Counted from the first letter of the stretch, positions 24,969 through 34,207 are shown. The stretch is DNA of 39,690 bases from Oscillospiraceae bacterium (GCA_015067435.1 SVMM01000023.1:1-39690); one strand, 5' to 3'. Notes: generated by a model not told the origin, from the letters alone. Translations and numbers: made by a program.

Positions 24969-25046
24969 AATGCCTTGCATGTCATTCGATGCAAGGCATT
25001 TCATTTGATACAATCTTATTATATCAAATATTTTTGATTTTGTCAA
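24969..25046 (-). promoter_or_regulatory. Consensus promoter with two nested inverted repeats, flavodoxin operon
   Basis: On the minus strand TTGACA (25046-25041), 17 bp, TATAAT (25023-25018): a perfect sigma-A promoter. ATTTGATA/TATCAAAT (25003-25010 and 25022-25029, 11 bp apart) flank and overlap the -10. Downstream in the leader, AATGCCTTGCAT/ATGCAAGGCATT (24969-24980 and 24989-25000) is a perfect 12-bp inverted repeat with an 8-nt gap. Both look like repressor sites; the second could also fold in RNA. Confidence 0.8.
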
Positions 25047-25167
25047 GAGAATCTTTTACCCATATAAGTGTCCGCGCTCCGGTCCGCCCTTGCGGCAAGT
25101 ATAGCCCACAATGCTTGCCTAAACGAACAGCTTTGGCAATGATTGTTTCGATTTTTGAGATTTGCTC

Positions 25168-25196
25168 TTGAAAGCCTATTAAGTTGATAGTATAAT
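25168..25196 (+). promoter_or_regulatory. iscR: iscR promoter with Rrf2-type operator
   Basis: TTGAAA (25168-25173), 17 bp, TATAAT (25191-25196). A sequence beginning GCCTATT at 25174 with TAG at 25188-25190 fills the spacer. It matches the site in the iscS promoter at GCCTATT-N7-TAG with identical spacing. Confidence 0.75.
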
Positions 25197-25217
25197 GAGA
25201 CAAAGGCGGTGGTACAA

Positions 25218-25655
25218 ATGATGATCTCAACACGCGGACGGTATGCGCTGCGGCTGATGCTCGACCTCGCGGAGCACCAGGGAAACGGCTATGTCGCGCT
25301 GAAGGATTCCGCGCAGCGGCAGGACATTTCAAAGAAGTATCTGGAGCAGATCATTCCGACGCTCAACCGGTTTGATCTGCTGCGCACTACGCGCGGCTAT
25401 CAGGGCGGGTATCGCCTCGCGCGGAACCCGGAGGACTATACGCTCGGCGACATTCTGCGCGCGACGGAGGGTTCGCTCGCGCCGGTGGCGTGTCTGGAAG
25501 CGGAGCACAACACCTGCGCGCATCAGGCGGACTGCGCGACGCTTCCAATCTGGCGCGGGCTGGACAAGGTCATCAACGACTACCTTGACGGCATCACCCT
25601 GCAGGACATTCTGGACCAGCAGGCGGAGCGCCGCGGCAATGACTACGTGATCTGA
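25218..25655 (+). CDS. iscR: Rrf2 family regulator, IscR-type
   Basis: A 145-residue DNA-binding regulator of iron-sulfur assembly. MISTRGRYALRLMLDLAEH and the helix-turn-helix around DISKKYLEQIIPTLNRFDLLRTTRG fit Rrf2/IscR proteins, and GGYRLAR is the wing. Three cysteines (CLEAEHNTC then AHQADC, spacing C-x7-C-x5-C, residues about 94-108) can ligate a 2Fe-2S cluster as in IscR. Start at 25218 (ATG) or the ATG immediately following; an AAAGGCGG site lies upstream. It precedes iscS and iscU but has its own promoter, and the iscS promoter carries the same operator, so it likely represses both. Confidence 0.93.
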   Translation: MMISTRGRYALRLMLDLAEHQGNGYVALKDSAQRQDISKKYLEQIIPTLNRFDLLRTTRGYQGGYRLARNPEDYTLGDILRATEGSLAPVACLEAEHNTCAHQADCATLPIWRGLDKVINDYLDGITLQDILDQQAERRGNDYVI

Positions 25656-25699
25656 CAGCGCCTTGCGGTCCGGCGAAAAAGTGTATTTGTTGATTTAAT

Positions 25700-25733
25700 G
25701 CCTATTGACATACTAGGCTGGTAGGTGTATAGT
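25700..25733 (+). promoter_or_regulatory. iscS: iscS promoter with Rrf2-type operator
   Basis: TTGACA (25705-25710), 17 bp, TATAGT (25728-25733). The site GCCTATTGACATACTAGGC (25700-25718) overlaps the -35 and is a perfect inverted repeat, GCCTA-N9-TAGGC. It aligns with the site in the iscR promoter. Confidence 0.8.
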
Positions 25734-25767
25734 GTGCGTGTCAAAGCAAACGATAAGGAGTGAACCG

Positions 25768-26955
<1,188 letters not shown>

Positions 26956-26968
26956 GGAGGGCAAGGAC

Positions 26969-27361
26969 ATGGCATTATACAGCGAAAAAGTGATGGATCA
27001 TTTCCGCAACCCGCGTAACGTCGGCGTCATTGAGGACGCGGACGCCGTCGGCGAGGTCGGCAACGCCAAGTGCGGCGACATCATGAAGATGTATTTCAAA
27101 ATCGAGGGCGACACGCTCGCCGACGTGAAGTTCGAGACCTTCGGCTGCGGCAGCGCGATCGCGTCGAGCTCGATGGCGACGGAGCTCATCAAGGGCAAGC
27201 CGCTGAGCGAGGTGGCGCAGCTGACGAACAAGGCGGTCGCGGAGGCTCTGGACGGCCTGCCCGATTACAAGATGCACTGCTCGGTGCTTGCCGAGGAGGC
27301 GATCCAGTCCGCGCTGGAGGATTATTACTCCAAACATCCGGAGAAAAAGCCGAAGGAATAA
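26969..27361 (+). CDS. iscU: Iron-sulfur cluster scaffold IscU
   Basis: Scaffold on which new iron-sulfur clusters are built before transfer to target proteins. All three conserved cysteine blocks are present in the 130 residues: NAKCGD near 36, FETFGCGSAIASSS near 58-70, and HCSVLAEEA near 104, with the Asp after the first Cys. The C-terminus is Lys/Glu rich. The gene follows iscS after AAGGAGG and ends before a strong terminator. No hscA/hscB chaperone or ferredoxin genes follow, as is common for Firmicutes isc loci. Confidence 0.95.
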   Translation: MALYSEKVMDHFRNPRNVGVIEDADAVGEVGNAKCGDIMKMYFKIEGDTLADVKFETFGCGSAIASSSMATELIKGKPLSEVAQLTNKAVAEALDGLPDYKMHCSVLAEEAIQSALEDYYSKHPEKKPKE

Positions 27362-27409
27362 AAGGAGGCGTCGCGCAGACCGCGCGACCGCGCGATATGT
27401 CCCTTAATC

Positions 27410-27443
27410 AAAAGGAGCGGGAGGCTGCCCTCCCGCTCCTTTT
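27410..27443 (+). terminator. Terminator of the isc operon
   Basis: AAAAGGAGCGGGAGG pairs with CCTCCCGCTCCTTTT across the loop CTGC, a perfect 15-bp stem ending in TTTT. It also lies beyond the convergent gene at 27463 and can work on both strands. Confidence 0.9.
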
Positions 27444-27462
27444 GTCGGGCGGTCTCCCCCGC

Positions 27463-27780
27463 TCACTTCGCCGGGATCACATACTTGGGCTTATCCGGCA
27501 GATACTTGATGCGGAGCGCGGCGCCCTCGCGGATATACGCCGGCGCATTGCCCAGCTTTGCCTCGACGGTCTTTCTGTCCTGTGTCTGATACCTGACATA
27601 ATAGGTATAGGTCACTTCGCTGTGTCCATCGTCGTCCCTGTCCTCATGCTCCACAACGCGGGACACGACCGCGTCCGCCTCAATGCCGTTCTCCTGAATG
27701 GCCTTGTTGCGCTTGAGCTTGAAGAAGATGACAGCAAACAGCACAATGACTCCGATTACGAAAATGACGAACGTTGGCAT
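27463..27780 (-). CDS. Small membrane-anchored protein, DUF3592-like
   Basis: A 105-residue protein with one N-terminal membrane helix (about residues 3-20, TFVIFVIGVIVLFAVIFF), a basic linker, then a small beta-rich domain (ADAVVSRVVEH, YYVRYQTQDRKTVEA, GAALRIKYLPDKPKYV). The arrangement resembles DUF3592-type proteins: a conversion-of-signal step is not known. A relative with the same plan is encoded at 34813-35121. Start ATG follows AAGGGGAAGG. Function unknown. Confidence 0.75.
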   Translation of the reverse strand: MPTFVIFVIGVIVLFAVIFFKLKRNKAIQENGIEADAVVSRVVEHEDRDDDGHSEVTYTYYVRYQTQDRKTVEAKLGNAPAYIREGAALRIKYLPDKPKYVIPAK

Positions 27781-27909
27781 AATTCCTTCCCCTTTCTATT
27801 TTCAAAAAAAATCTCCTGCATTTCTCTTCCTATAAAAACCAGTCACAACATCGCCGATCCATTTCAGATCCGGCACGATATCCCTTCTATCCGTTTTTGT
27901 TTCTTTTCC

Positions 27910-28017
27910 TCAGAGCGTGTTCTCCTTCTTTTCCTTGCCCTCGCTTGCCGCCATTTCTTTTTTTCCTGCCGCATTCGGGGCGGCGTACCCCTCTGTCCGG
28001 CCGTCTGTCAGCGTCAT
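27910..28017 (-). CDS. Candidate 35-residue charged small protein
   Basis: A short reading frame starting MTLTDGRTEGYAAPNAAG and ending KEKKENTL, rich in Lys, Glu and Ala. It begins about 15 nt downstream of the predicted transcript start and 8 nt after GGAG, behind a good promoter (28039-28068). No homology recognised. It could instead be the noncoding leader of the gene at 27463, whose start is 130 bp further on. Confidence 0.35.
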   Translation of the reverse strand: MTLTDGRTEGYAAPNAAGKKEMAASEGKEKKENTL

Positions 28018-28038
28018 TTCTCCGCTCCGGGCGCTATT

Positions 28039-28068
28039 ATTATAGCAGGCTTCGACCGGATATTTCAA
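28039..28068 (-). promoter_or_regulatory. Promoter upstream of the small ORF and the 27463 gene
   Basis: On the minus strand TTGAAA (28068-28063), 18 bp, TATAAT (28044-28039). The 27781-28106 intergenic stretch is otherwise lower in GC and contains no other recognisable element. Confidence 0.65.
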
Positions 28069-28097
28069 GGCAAAAGGCGGACGGCTTCCATTCGCCG

Positions 28098-28150
28098 AAA
28101 AAACGTACGGCACGGCGCTCCGCCAATCGGTTGGCGGAGCGCCGTGCCGT
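28098..28150 (-). terminator. Terminator of the capA-like gene
   Basis: A perfect 20-bp stem (ACGGCACGGCGCTCCGCCAA, loop TCGG) at 28107-28150 lies 12 bp beyond the capA-like stop. On the minus strand a T6 run follows after 3 nt. Unusually long and GC-rich for a terminator. Confidence 0.85.
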
Positions 28151-28162
28151 TATCATTGATTC

Positions 28163-29323
28163 TTACAGCTGGCGCAGGATGTATGCCTTGACCTTTTCCA
28201 GCGTGCTCTTTTTCCACGCGCCGTCCGCGGCGGTCGCCGCAAAGGGGGCGATAATGCGGAAGTCCATGTGCTCGCCCTCGTAGTAGCCGTCAGGCTCCGT
28301 GCTGTTGTAGTACGCGTTCCAGACCTCCTCCGGCGCATCTCTGAAGCGTTCCGGCTCCAGAAAGGCAAGCGTCCGGCGGTTCTCCGTGTCGAACGCCTTC
28401 GCGGAAAGCGGCGCAAGCAGCTCGTATTCCGCCGCGGGAACGTTCGTGAAGATGTCCGGCAGCGGCGCGGTGTCGATGCGCTCCTCGCCGCGGATGATCC
28501 GCAGGCCCATCGCCTCGAAATCCAGCTTCTTCTCCGTGAAGATCAGCTTGAGCAGCACGCCCGTGTCGGTGTACAGGTGCTCGCGCTGATAGTTCGTGTC
28601 GAAGATGAAGTTGCCCAGCGAGTAGAAGATCGCCTTGCCGTCGTCAAAGAGCTCATAGTTCTCCGGCACGTGCGGGTGATGCGCCACGACGACATCCGCG
28701 CCGAGTTCAAGAAACCTGAGGTAGCGGTCGCGCGTGTACGGATTCGGCAGGCTGGAAAACTCCTCGCCGCCGTGGGAGACGATCACGCACCAGCGGCACA
28801 TTGCCTTGACCTCGTCGATGCGCCGTTTGATGTTGTCCATGTCGTTCCAGCGGAAGATCCCCGGCTCGGTCGCGGTGGCGGGGATGCACTCGGCGAGATA
28901 GGCGACGCCGAAGATGCCGATCCCTCCCGCCTCGGGGAGATACACCGGCGCCGAAGCCTCGACCTCGTTGCGTCCGGCGCCGAGCGTTTTGCACCCGTGC
29001 TCCGCCGCGAGCGCGCACGTGCTCTCAAGCCCTTCGACGCCCGCGTCCATCGTGTGGTTGTTGCCGATGCACCAGATGTCGGCGCGGATCTTGTCGAGGA
29101 CGCCGGCCACCTCCGGGCTCATGCTGTGGAAAAACACGCCGTGGCTGCCGTTGTCCTCTGCGTCGATCAGCGCGCCCTCGACGTTCGCCGCCACATGGTC
29201 GGCGCTGTGAAAGAATTTCAAAATCGGTTCGGACAGCAGATTTTTGTCCTTCCACCGCTGGTCCATATAGCGGTCAAAGCCGATGTCGCCGGTAAAAACA
29301 ATGGAGGTTTTGTCTTTCTTCAT
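28163..29323 (-). CDS. CapA family metallophosphoesterase-like protein
   Basis: A 386-residue protein of the CapA/PgsA poly-gamma-glutamate-synthesis family fold (calcineurin-like phosphoesterase). Motifs: FTGDIGFDRYM at the start, ADHVAANVEGALI, CIGNNHTMDAG near residue 97, VSHGGEEF near 194, VVAHHPHVPENYELFDDGKAIFYSLGNFIFD near 225-255. These carry the expected metal-binding Asp, Asn and His residues. There is no signal peptide or membrane anchor, unlike capsule-linked CapA, so a cytoplasmic phosphoesterase is more likely than polymer export. It lies 15 bp after the M20 dipeptidase gene and is probably co-transcribed. Confidence 0.85.
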   Translation of the reverse strand: MKKDKTSIVFTGDIGFDRYMDQRWKDKNLLSEPILKFFHSADHVAANVEGALIDAEDNGSHGVFFHSMSPEVAGVLDKIRADIWCIGNNHTMDAGVEGLESTCALAAEHGCKTLGAGRNEVEASAPVYLPEAGGIGIFGVAYLAECIPATATEPGIFRWNDMDNIKRRIDEVKAMCRWCVIVSHGGEEFSSLPNPYTRDRYLRFLELGADVVVAHHPHVPENYELFDDGKAIFYSLGNFIFDTNYQREHLYTDTGVLLKLIFTEKKLDFEAMGLRIIRGEERIDTAPLPDIFTNVPAAEYELLAPLSAKAFDTENRRTLAFLEPERFRDAPEEVWNAYYNSTEPDGYYEGEHMDFRIIAPFAATAADGAWKKSTLEKVKAYILRQL

Positions 29324-29338
29324 GCTGTTTTCTCCGCC

Positions 29339-30778
29339 TCATTTGAGCCGCTTGAGCGTTTCGAGCGTCAGCTTCCAGACCCTCTGTGTCGACGCGATGT
29401 GCAGGCGCTCGCGCGGCGTGTGGATGTTCGTGAGATCCGGCCCGTAGGAGATGCAGTCGAGACGCGGCATCTTGCCGGAGAGAATGCCGCATTCCAGCCC
29501 GGCGTGGAGCGCCTCGACGCGCGGCTCCTCGCCGTAGACCGCGCGGAACGCCTCGATGACCGTGTCGCGCAGCGGCGAATCCGCCCGGTATTCCCACGCG
29601 GAGTAGGACGCGGGGATCTCCACGCGAGCGCCGAGCGCCGCGGCGAGCGCGACGATCTTCTCCGTCGTCTCGTCCTTCTGCGTGTTGACACTCGAACGCA
29701 CCATAAAGCGGACCGTGACCTCGTCGCCCTCCGTGCGAACCTGCCCCATATTGAGCGAGGTCTGCACCAGCCCAGGCACCTCTACACTCATCATCTGCAC
29801 GCCGTTCGGCGCGCAGAACAAAAAGCTGCTCACGCGCCGCGTGCTCTCCGCCGTCATCGGCACGGCATCCGTCCGCGTATCGGCAATCGACGCGTGCGCG
29901 CCGCCGTCCGCCGCGCGGTACTCGTTTTTCAGCGCCGCGTCCAGCTCCCCGACCGCCGCGCGTGCCGCCGCCGCGTCGGACACGGCGATGACCGCCGCGG
30001 CGTCGCGCGGGATGGCGTTGTCCTTCGAGCCACCGCGCACCTCGACGATGCGCACTTCCGTCCGTTGGGCGAGCGCGTTCAGCGCGCGTCCCAGCAGCAC
30101 GTTGGCGTTGGCGCGTCCCTTTTGGATCTCCTCGCCGGAGTGTCCGCCGATCAGTCCGTCGATCGTCAGCAGAAGCGTCTCGCCCGAAAACTCCTCCCGT
30201 TCCACGGGAAGCGTGCAGACGGCGCGCGTCGAGCCGGCGCAGCTGACCGTGAGCACCTTTTCCGCCTCGGAGTCGATGTTAATCATGCACGCCGAGCGGA
30301 GGTCGGAGGCGTCCAGCGCGCGCGCGCCGACCATGCCGACCTCCTCGTCCACGGTAAAGAGGCATTCCAGCGGCCCGTGCGGGATATCGTCCGCGTCAAG
30401 GATCGCAAGGCCCATCGCCACGGCGATGCCATCGTCGCCGCCGAGCGTCGTGCCCCGCGCGCCGACCGTATCGCCCTCCACAAACAGGTCGAGCCCCTCC
30501 GTCTCCATGTCCTTCGCGCAGTCCGGCTCCTTCTCGCAGACCATGTCCATATGGCCCTGCAGCATCACGGCGGGCGCGTTTTCATACCCCGCCGTCGCCG
30601 CCTTCCAGATCACGATGTTGTTGCTCTCGTCCTGCCGATACCGGAGGCCGCGCGAACGCGCGAACGCGGCAAGGTAGTCGCTGATCGCCTTCGTATGTCC
30701 CGAGCCGTGCGGAATGGCGCAGATCTCCTCAAAATAGCGAAAGACGCTCTGGGGTTCCAACCCGGATAATACGCTCAT
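29339..30778 (-). CDS. pepD: Aminoacyl-histidine dipeptidase (M20C, PepD type)
   Basis: Zinc dipeptidase of the M20 family that cleaves Xaa-His and other dipeptides in the cytoplasm. The 479 residues show QGHMDMVCE (metal His/Asp, near 80), GDDGIAVAMGLAIL near 120, FTVDEEVGMVGA (catalytic Glu pair, near 147), and LIGGHSGEEI near 200, the PepD-type block. HAGLECGILSGK near 425 holds the last metal ligand. The ATG at 30778 is preceded by GGGAGG; the in-frame extension to 30832 runs through a terminator hairpin and is rejected. The upstream DUF819 gene and downstream capA-like gene lie on the same strand. Confidence 0.93.
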   Translation of the reverse strand: MSVLSGLEPQSVFRYFEEICAIPHGSGHTKAISDYLAAFARSRGLRYRQDESNNIVIWKAATAGYENAPAVMLQGHMDMVCEKEPDCAKDMETEGLDLFVEGDTVGARGTTLGGDDGIAVAMGLAILDADDIPHGPLECLFTVDEEVGMVGARALDASDLRSACMINIDSEAEKVLTVSCAGSTRAVCTLPVEREEFSGETLLLTIDGLIGGHSGEEIQKGRANANVLLGRALNALAQRTEVRIVEVRGGSKDNAIPRDAAAVIAVSDAAAARAAVGELDAALKNEYRAADGGAHASIADTRTDAVPMTAESTRRVSSFLFCAPNGVQMMSVEVPGLVQTSLNMGQVRTEGDEVTVRFMVRSSVNTQKDETTEKIVALAAALGARVEIPASYSAWEYRADSPLRDTVIEAFRAVYGEEPRVEALHAGLECGILSGKMPRLDCISYGPDLTNIHTPRERLHIASTQRVWKLTLETLKRLK

Positions 30779-30792
30779 GGTAATTTCCTCCC

Positions 30793-30838
30793 AAAAAGGG
30801 GCTGTGAAAAAGAGGTTTTTCCCGTTTTTCACAGCCCC
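30793..30838 (-). terminator. Hairpin terminator between DUF819 gene and pepD
   Basis: A perfect 14-bp stem (GGGGCTGTGAAAAA / TTTTTCACAGCCCC, 30798-30838) with a 13-nt loop is followed on the minus strand by TTTTT and then directly by the pepD ribosome site. It has no T-run on the plus strand, so it acts on minus-strand transcripts. I see no pepD promoter between it and the start codon. Confidence 0.85.
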
Positions 30839-30870
30839 ATGATCTCAATGCGCTTTTTGCGCGGCTTTCG

Positions 30871-32043
30871 TTATGCGAGCGACTTCATGATGTTGGCGCA
30901 GACCACGGCGAGCGGCGTGCCGACGACGTAGCCCATCAGCGCCATCAGGATACCGACCGGCACCAGCGAGCCGGAGTAGGAGCCGGCGAGGACCGGCGCG
31001 GAGGCGGTGCCGCCGATGTTCGCCAGCGACGCGACGCCCGCGGTGAACAGGTCAAGCTTGAGCAGCTTGCAGATGACGAGCATCAGACCCGCGTGGATGA
31101 ACAGGACGATGAAGCCCGTGAGGATCCACGCCGGCGCATCGCCCAGCTCCAGCAGGCTTGCGCGGGACGCCAGCAGGCCGATGACGGCATAGAGCAGCAG
31201 GTTCGAGACCTCGGCGGAGCCGGCGACCTTGCCCAGCGGCGTGACGGCGGCGATGAGCGCCACGGCGGTCACAAACAGGACGGTCCACGTCGCCTTGTCG
31301 GAGAAGCTCGTCAGGCTGTAGAGCTTCGCGCCGACGTTGGTCGCGATCGCGCTGACCAGGAACGCGCAGCCGATCAGGAGGATCAGGCTCTGGAAGGTGA
31401 CGGGCTTGGCGTTCGCCTTCGCCTCTTCCTCCAGACGCACGGAGACCTCGTCGAGCTTGGTGGTGTCAGCCTTGGTCCACTTGTTGAACTTGGGCGCAAG
31501 CTGGATCGCCCACAGCAGGAACATGACCCACAGCGAATAGTCGATCGAGTCGATGACCAGCGCATAGCCCATGTCCGCCTCGCTGATGTCGAGCGCGGCC
31601 TGCACGGCGACCATGTTGCCGCTGCCGCCGATCCAGGAGCCGCAGAGGGCGCCGAGACCCATCCACGCGTCGCTGCCGATAGTGCCCTTCATAAGCAGGA
31701 ACGCCACGACGAAGCCGATGATGATCGTCACCGTCGCGGAGAAGAAGCCAAGCAGCATCTTCGGCCCGAGGCGCAGGACCTTGCGGATGTCGCAGCGCAG
31801 CAGCATCGCAAAGATCATGGCGTAGGTGAGGTTGTTTTTCAGCGCGCTGTAGGCGGGCTTGGTCTCCGCCAGATCCCAGACGTTCAGCGTACATAGCAGC
31901 ATTGCGATCAGATAGCAGAGCACGACCGCGGGGATAAACTTGAAGAACTTCTGCATTCCGCCCTTCGCGCTCTTCTCCAGCGTGACGAGAACGGCCGCCA
32001 TAAACAGCAGTACCGCCACATAAGTAAAGCCATTGGTAATCAT
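30871..32043 (-). CDS. DUF819 family membrane protein
   Basis: A 390-residue integral membrane protein with about ten hydrophobic helices, matching the DUF819 (YjcL-like) family: LGALCGSWIGGSGNMVAVQAAL near 130-150, and AGVASLANIGGTASAPVLAGSY near 335-355. A charged cytoplasmic loop (about 190-220) is KADTTKLDEVSVRLEEEAKANAK. Family function is not settled; the two Gly-rich repeats resemble those of secondary transporters. Ribosome site AGGAGGGAG precedes the ATG. Its location before a peptidase suggests, only weakly, a role in peptide or amino acid handling. Confidence 0.88.
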   Translation of the reverse strand: MITNGFTYVAVLLFMAAVLVTLEKSAKGGMQKFFKFIPAVVLCYLIAMLLCTLNVWDLAETKPAYSALKNNLTYAMIFAMLLRCDIRKVLRLGPKMLLGFFSATVTIIIGFVVAFLLMKGTIGSDAWMGLGALCGSWIGGSGNMVAVQAALDISEADMGYALVIDSIDYSLWVMFLLWAIQLAPKFNKWTKADTTKLDEVSVRLEEEAKANAKPVTFQSLILLIGCAFLVSAIATNVGAKLYSLTSFSDKATWTVLFVTAVALIAAVTPLGKVAGSAEVSNLLLYAVIGLLASRASLLELGDAPAWILTGFIVLFIHAGLMLVICKLLKLDLFTAGVASLANIGGTASAPVLAGSYSGSLVPVGILMALMGYVVGTPLAVVCANIMKSLA

Positions 32044-32160
32044 GAATTCTCCCTCCTGATGATCTCTTTTGGTTTTATTGCCGCGCCCCGGTCAAGGGAC
32101 GGTGCAACCGCTTTTCGATTGGTTATGGTCCTCGGTGCGTCCTCTGTTCCCCGCCGCGGG

Positions 32161-34137
32161 TCACTTGGCAAAGCCGCGGTAGAGGAAGGTCACGATCTCC
32201 GCGCGGGTGCAGATCTTCTCCGGCGCGAAGAGGTTGTTGCCCACGCCGTCCGTCACGCCGGCCTCCACCGCCCAGTCGACGGCGGGCGAGGTCACATCGG
32301 TAAAGCCGGCCTGCGCGGCGCTCGGGCTCTGTGCGCACTTCCACATGAACTCCACCGCCATCTCGCGTGTGCAGGGCGTCTCCGGTGCGAACTCCGTCCC
32401 GCTGACGATGCCGTTCTCCGCTGCCCACGCGGCAGCCTTGGCGTAATAGGCGTCCGCCTTCACATCGCTGAACGGGGCGGCGCTCTTCGGCTCGGGGCTG
32501 CCTGCCGCGCGATAGAGGAACGTGAGGATCTGCGCCTTGGTGCAGTTCTCGTTCGGGCTGAACGTGGTCGCGGACGTGCCGTTCGTGATGCCCTTGCGCA
32601 CGGCCCACGCGACGGGCCCGGCAAACCACGTGCCGTCCGGCACGTCGGAGAAGGAGACGTCCGCGGCGAACAGGTCGGCAAGGATCTCCGCCGCGCTCAT
32701 GTTCGCGTAGCCGTCCGGATCGGTCAGCATCGCCTCGCCGCTGAGGTCCCAGGTGAACTTGCCCGCAAGATCCTTCGACGCGCTGCCGGAGGCGATCGCC
32801 GTGTAGCTGTCCCAGTTGCGCAGCATGACGTCGTGATACTTGTACCACTCAGGATAGTATTTGGACATGTACTCGGTCGCGAGCCTGTACGCCTCGCAGT
32901 TCTTGTCCGTGGGATCGTTGGGGTTCATCGCGCTGAGCTGCACGCCGCCGCCGCCATAGACGTCGTTGCGGTTCTTGGACGCCGTGGAGTGGATGATGAC
33001 GACGGAGCCGTCGGCGCAATTGCCCACCACCATCCAGACGTGGCCGCTCATGCTGAAGATGTCGCCGACCTTCAAATCGTTCGCGCCGCCGCCGAAGGTA
33101 ACGCTCTCACGGGACTTGGTGCCCCAGCCGTATTCGGCAAAGCGGTTCGCCGTCTTGGTGGAGCCGCCGACGTAGCCGTCCTCGGCAGGGTTGGTGCTGG
33201 ACTCGGTGTTGCGCACGTTGTAGACGAGCCAGCCGATGTAGGCGGAGCAGTCGATACCGGCGTAATAATATTCGTTCCACGCGCCGAAGGGATAGTAGCT
33301 GTTCTCCTTCTGCTCGTCGGTATACGCGTCGTCCTCATCGCCCTCGGCCTCAACGGGGGTCTTGTAGCTGAATTCGAGACTGTTGTTCTGCTGGAAGAAG
33401 TCGATCCAGCTCTGGGAAAGGCCGATGGTGGTGGATTGCAGCGAGGAGGTGTCGTCCTCCCAGTCCCAGGAGCCGCCGTAGATGTACAGCGCGGTGCCGA
33501 CCGGCTCAAAGGCGGTCGCCAGCAGGTTCTTGAGCGTCCGCACGCCCGGAACACCCTTGACGGGGGCAGTGTACTCCTTCGCCACGAACGCCTTGTAGAC
33601 GGTCGCCGCGCTGCCGTCGTCCGCCAGCACGACCTTGACGGTTTCGCCGGTCTTGACGTCGCCGCTCGTGATAGCGGTCACCGTCGCGCCGCCGGCAGCC
33701 TGCCTGATCTCGTACCACTTCGCGGAGGCGCCGAGCTTGAGCGCCTTGCCCGCGACCGTGACGGCGCTGGCGTCGAGCGCGGAAACCTCGCCGCAGACGA
33801 CGTTCTGCGCGCCCTTGTCGAGCATGACGGCGGCGGTGACCGTGCCGTCGCTGACGGTCAGGCTGTAGATGTAGCCCTCCTGCAGGACGCTCTGGATGGT
33901 AAAGTCCTCGGTTGCGGCGACCTTGTAGTTCACCGTTTTGCCGTCCACGCTGAACAGGTAGCCGTCAAACGCGGGGTCCTTGACGGTGTCAGCGTCCTGT
34001 TTGCCGTATCCCCGGATGCCGAGGTATACGGCCTCAATGGTTTCGCCCGCTTCCCCCGCGGTGGCAAGCGCGGCGCATGGAAATGCCGTCGCCAGCAGGC
34101 ACAGGGCAAGCAGAATGCCGGAAATCCTTTTACTCAT
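32161..34137 (-). CDS. Secreted NlpC/P60-like enzyme with C-terminal SLH domains
   Basis: A 658-residue exported surface protein. The signal peptide is MSKRISGILLALCLLATAFPCAALA. Residues about 30-190 are beta-rich and unrecognised. At about 300-430 a papain-like (NlpC/P60 or CHAP) domain is suggested by GIDCSAYIGWLVYN with the candidate catalytic Cys, FSMSGHVWMVVG with the candidate His, and a following VIIHST. Three S-layer homology units end the protein (FSDVPDGTWFAGPVAWAVRKGITNG and two further copies), which tether proteins to cell-wall polymers. A peptidoglycan amidase or peptidase role is inferred. The ATG at 34137 follows AAAGGAGAGAGG; the longer frame to 34221 runs into a hairpin and lacks a ribosome site. 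Confidence 0.85.
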   Translation of the reverse strand: MSKRISGILLALCLLATAFPCAALATAGEAGETIEAVYLGIRGYGKQDADTVKDPAFDGYLFSVDGKTVNYKVAATEDFTIQSVLQEGYIYSLTVSDGTVTAAVMLDKGAQNVVCGEVSALDASAVTVAGKALKLGASAKWYEIRQAAGGATVTAITSGDVKTGETVKVVLADDGSAATVYKAFVAKEYTAPVKGVPGVRTLKNLLATAFEPVGTALYIYGGSWDWEDDTSSLQSTTIGLSQSWIDFFQQNNSLEFSYKTPVEAEGDEDDAYTDEQKENSYYPFGAWNEYYYAGIDCSAYIGWLVYNVRNTESSTNPAEDGYVGGSTKTANRFAEYGWGTKSRESVTFGGGANDLKVGDIFSMSGHVWMVVGNCADGSVVIIHSTASKNRNDVYGGGGVQLSAMNPNDPTDKNCEAYRLATEYMSKYYPEWYKYHDVMLRNWDSYTAIASGSASKDLAGKFTWDLSGEAMLTDPDGYANMSAAEILADLFAADVSFSDVPDGTWFAGPVAWAVRKGITNGTSATTFSPNENCTKAQILTFLYRAAGSPEPKSAAPFSDVKADAYYAKAAAWAAENGIVSGTEFAPETPCTREMAVEFMWKCAQSPSAAQAGFTDVTSPAVDWAVEAGVTDGVGNNLFAPEKICTRAEIVTFLYRGFAK

Positions 34138-34207
34138 CGTGATCCTCTCTCCTTTGTTTTTATTCGGAACTCCGGAATCCGGAGCAATCCGCAAGCAGAG
34201 CGTCTCC

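Noticed and set aside
30779-30832. N-terminal extension of the pepD frame to 30832
   Set aside because: It would be translated through the terminator hairpin, lacks a ribosome site, and adds residues unlike PepD; GGGAGG before 30778 fixes the start.
32161-32700. SLH repeats as a DNA repeat array
   Set aside because: The similarity is at protein level between ordinary SLH units; the DNA is not tandemly repeated.
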